Positions 63,469-64,000 of a stretch of DNA of 64,000 nucleotides are shown one piece after another (the stretch's first letter is position 1; each line of letters opens with the position of its first letter). Source of the stretch: Diplosphaera chodatii (Eukaryota > Chlorophyta > Trebouxiophyceae > Prasiolales > Stichococcaceae); NCBI GenBank assembly GCA_032358165.1, contig JAALGY010000010.1, positions 310,001 through 374,000 of the forward strand, written 5' to 3'. The position numbers and the translations under genes are program-made. Below the pieces are notes generated by a model. The model searched no databases. It was not told the DNA's origin and was given only the letters and a program-made list of their open reading frames with translations.

Positions 63469-64000
63469 CTAAGGCACCACTGCTATCAAGAAGGCCTGGC
63501 TGCCGGCTGTCGCCCTGAGCGCCACCTTGCCCGCCGCGCCCAGGGCCGCCTTGCTGTGCTTGATGACCTGCACCAGCGCCGCACAGATGCAGTAGGTCAC
63601 ACACACCGTGCCACAGCTACGTTTGTAAAAAGGTTTCGGTTCCACACTGTGCACCTGTGGCTTCCTTCGGCAGCTTGGCTTAGCTCAGCTGATACCACCT
63701 AGCACCTGCCACAAGGTCGAAGCGGACATGCGCACAGTGACGCCCTGTTTACTAGCATCATTGGTCATCTCGCTGTCGAGGGATCGGTCAGCGCATTTGT
63801 GCTGACTCTTTTGGTTACCAGGAACATCAGGTAGGAGGCAGGCTGAGGGCGTAAACACTCACATAGACCTTGTCGTTGTCCTGGGCTGTGACGGCGTACA
63901 GCGGCTGGCTGGCGCCCTCCAGGGTGGCCATCCCGTAGTTGTAGAAGCCGCGGCCCAGGGCCGCCGGCGCGCGGCCCACTCTCGTCACCACGCGCTGCCC
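63469..64000 (-). CDS. C-terminal part of an unidentified protein (5' end outside the window)
   Basis: Two minus-strand exons: 64000-63863 and 63567-63469, joined at phase 0 with a GTGAGT donor and GTGCAG acceptor. They encode 78 residues including RVGRAPAALGRGFYNYGMAT, QPLYAVTAQDNDKVYVIKHS, AGKVALRATAGSQAFLIAVV and a stop. The order (a GFYNYG strand, an LYAVTA-DNDKVYVI strand pair, then a helix ending SQAFLI) is faintly like the C-terminal half of PsbP-domain proteins, but I do not recognise the family with confidence. The rest of the gene lies beyond position 64000. Confidence 0.55.

Overview
The window is nuclear DNA of a green alga (Chlorophyta; a coccoid trebouxiophyte or chlorophycean is the best guess). 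The sequence is GC-rich. Genes are broken into many short exons with GTGNGN donors and (T/C)GCAG acceptors, introns are mostly 100-350 bp, and TGTAA-type poly(A) signals follow several genes. The protein set is plant-like: plastid shikimate kinase, plant-type beta-carotene hydroxylase, plant-type PEX13, monodehydroascorbate reductase and half-size ABCA transporters. I found no prokaryotic operons, CRISPR arrays, rRNA, tRNA or intact transposon. Most exon junctions below were built by hand from splice sites and reading phase; for the complete models the exon lengths sum to an intact frame.

Layout. 110-1804 (+): C-terminal part of shikimate kinase, 5' end outside the window. 2458-4443 (+): beta-carotene hydroxylase. 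5349-7204 (-): PEX13. 8156-11823 (+): monodehydroascorbate reductase, head-to-head with PEX13. 12084-13546 (-): small protein resembling complex I assembly factor NDUFAF4. 14217-14657 (+): complex I subunit NDUFA13/GRIM-19, head-to-head with the previous gene. 16059-18786 (-): aquaporin. 19334-21490 (-): PAP2-type lipid phosphate phosphatase, first exon unresolved. 22762-35305 (+): very large kinesin-4-like gene with the motor in the middle. 36012-37659 (-): short-chain dehydrogenase/reductase. 38177-42230 (-): CLC chloride channel/transporter. 42841-51042 (-) and 51851-59992 (+): two half-size ABCA transporters head-to-head. 60741-62394 (-): protein with a degenerate HNH/His-Me-finger zinc loop. 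63469-64000 (-): C-terminal end of an unidentified gene.

Shared themes. Several neighbours form divergent pairs with compact shared upstream regions: PEX13/MDAR (peroxisome and ascorbate cycle), the putative NDUFAF4/NDUFA13 pair (complex I) and the ABCA pair. Plastid metabolism is represented by shikimate kinase and carotenoid hydroxylase.

The most unusual signal is structural. Three genes contain partial tandem duplications placed exactly on an exon edge: the start of MDAR exon 8, the start of the Walker B exon of the + strand ABCA gene, and a 78-bp array that copies the end of an exon plus its donor site in the - strand ABCA gene. The extra copies have changed splice sites or premature stops, so they look like intron-embedded exon fossils or possible cryptic exons.
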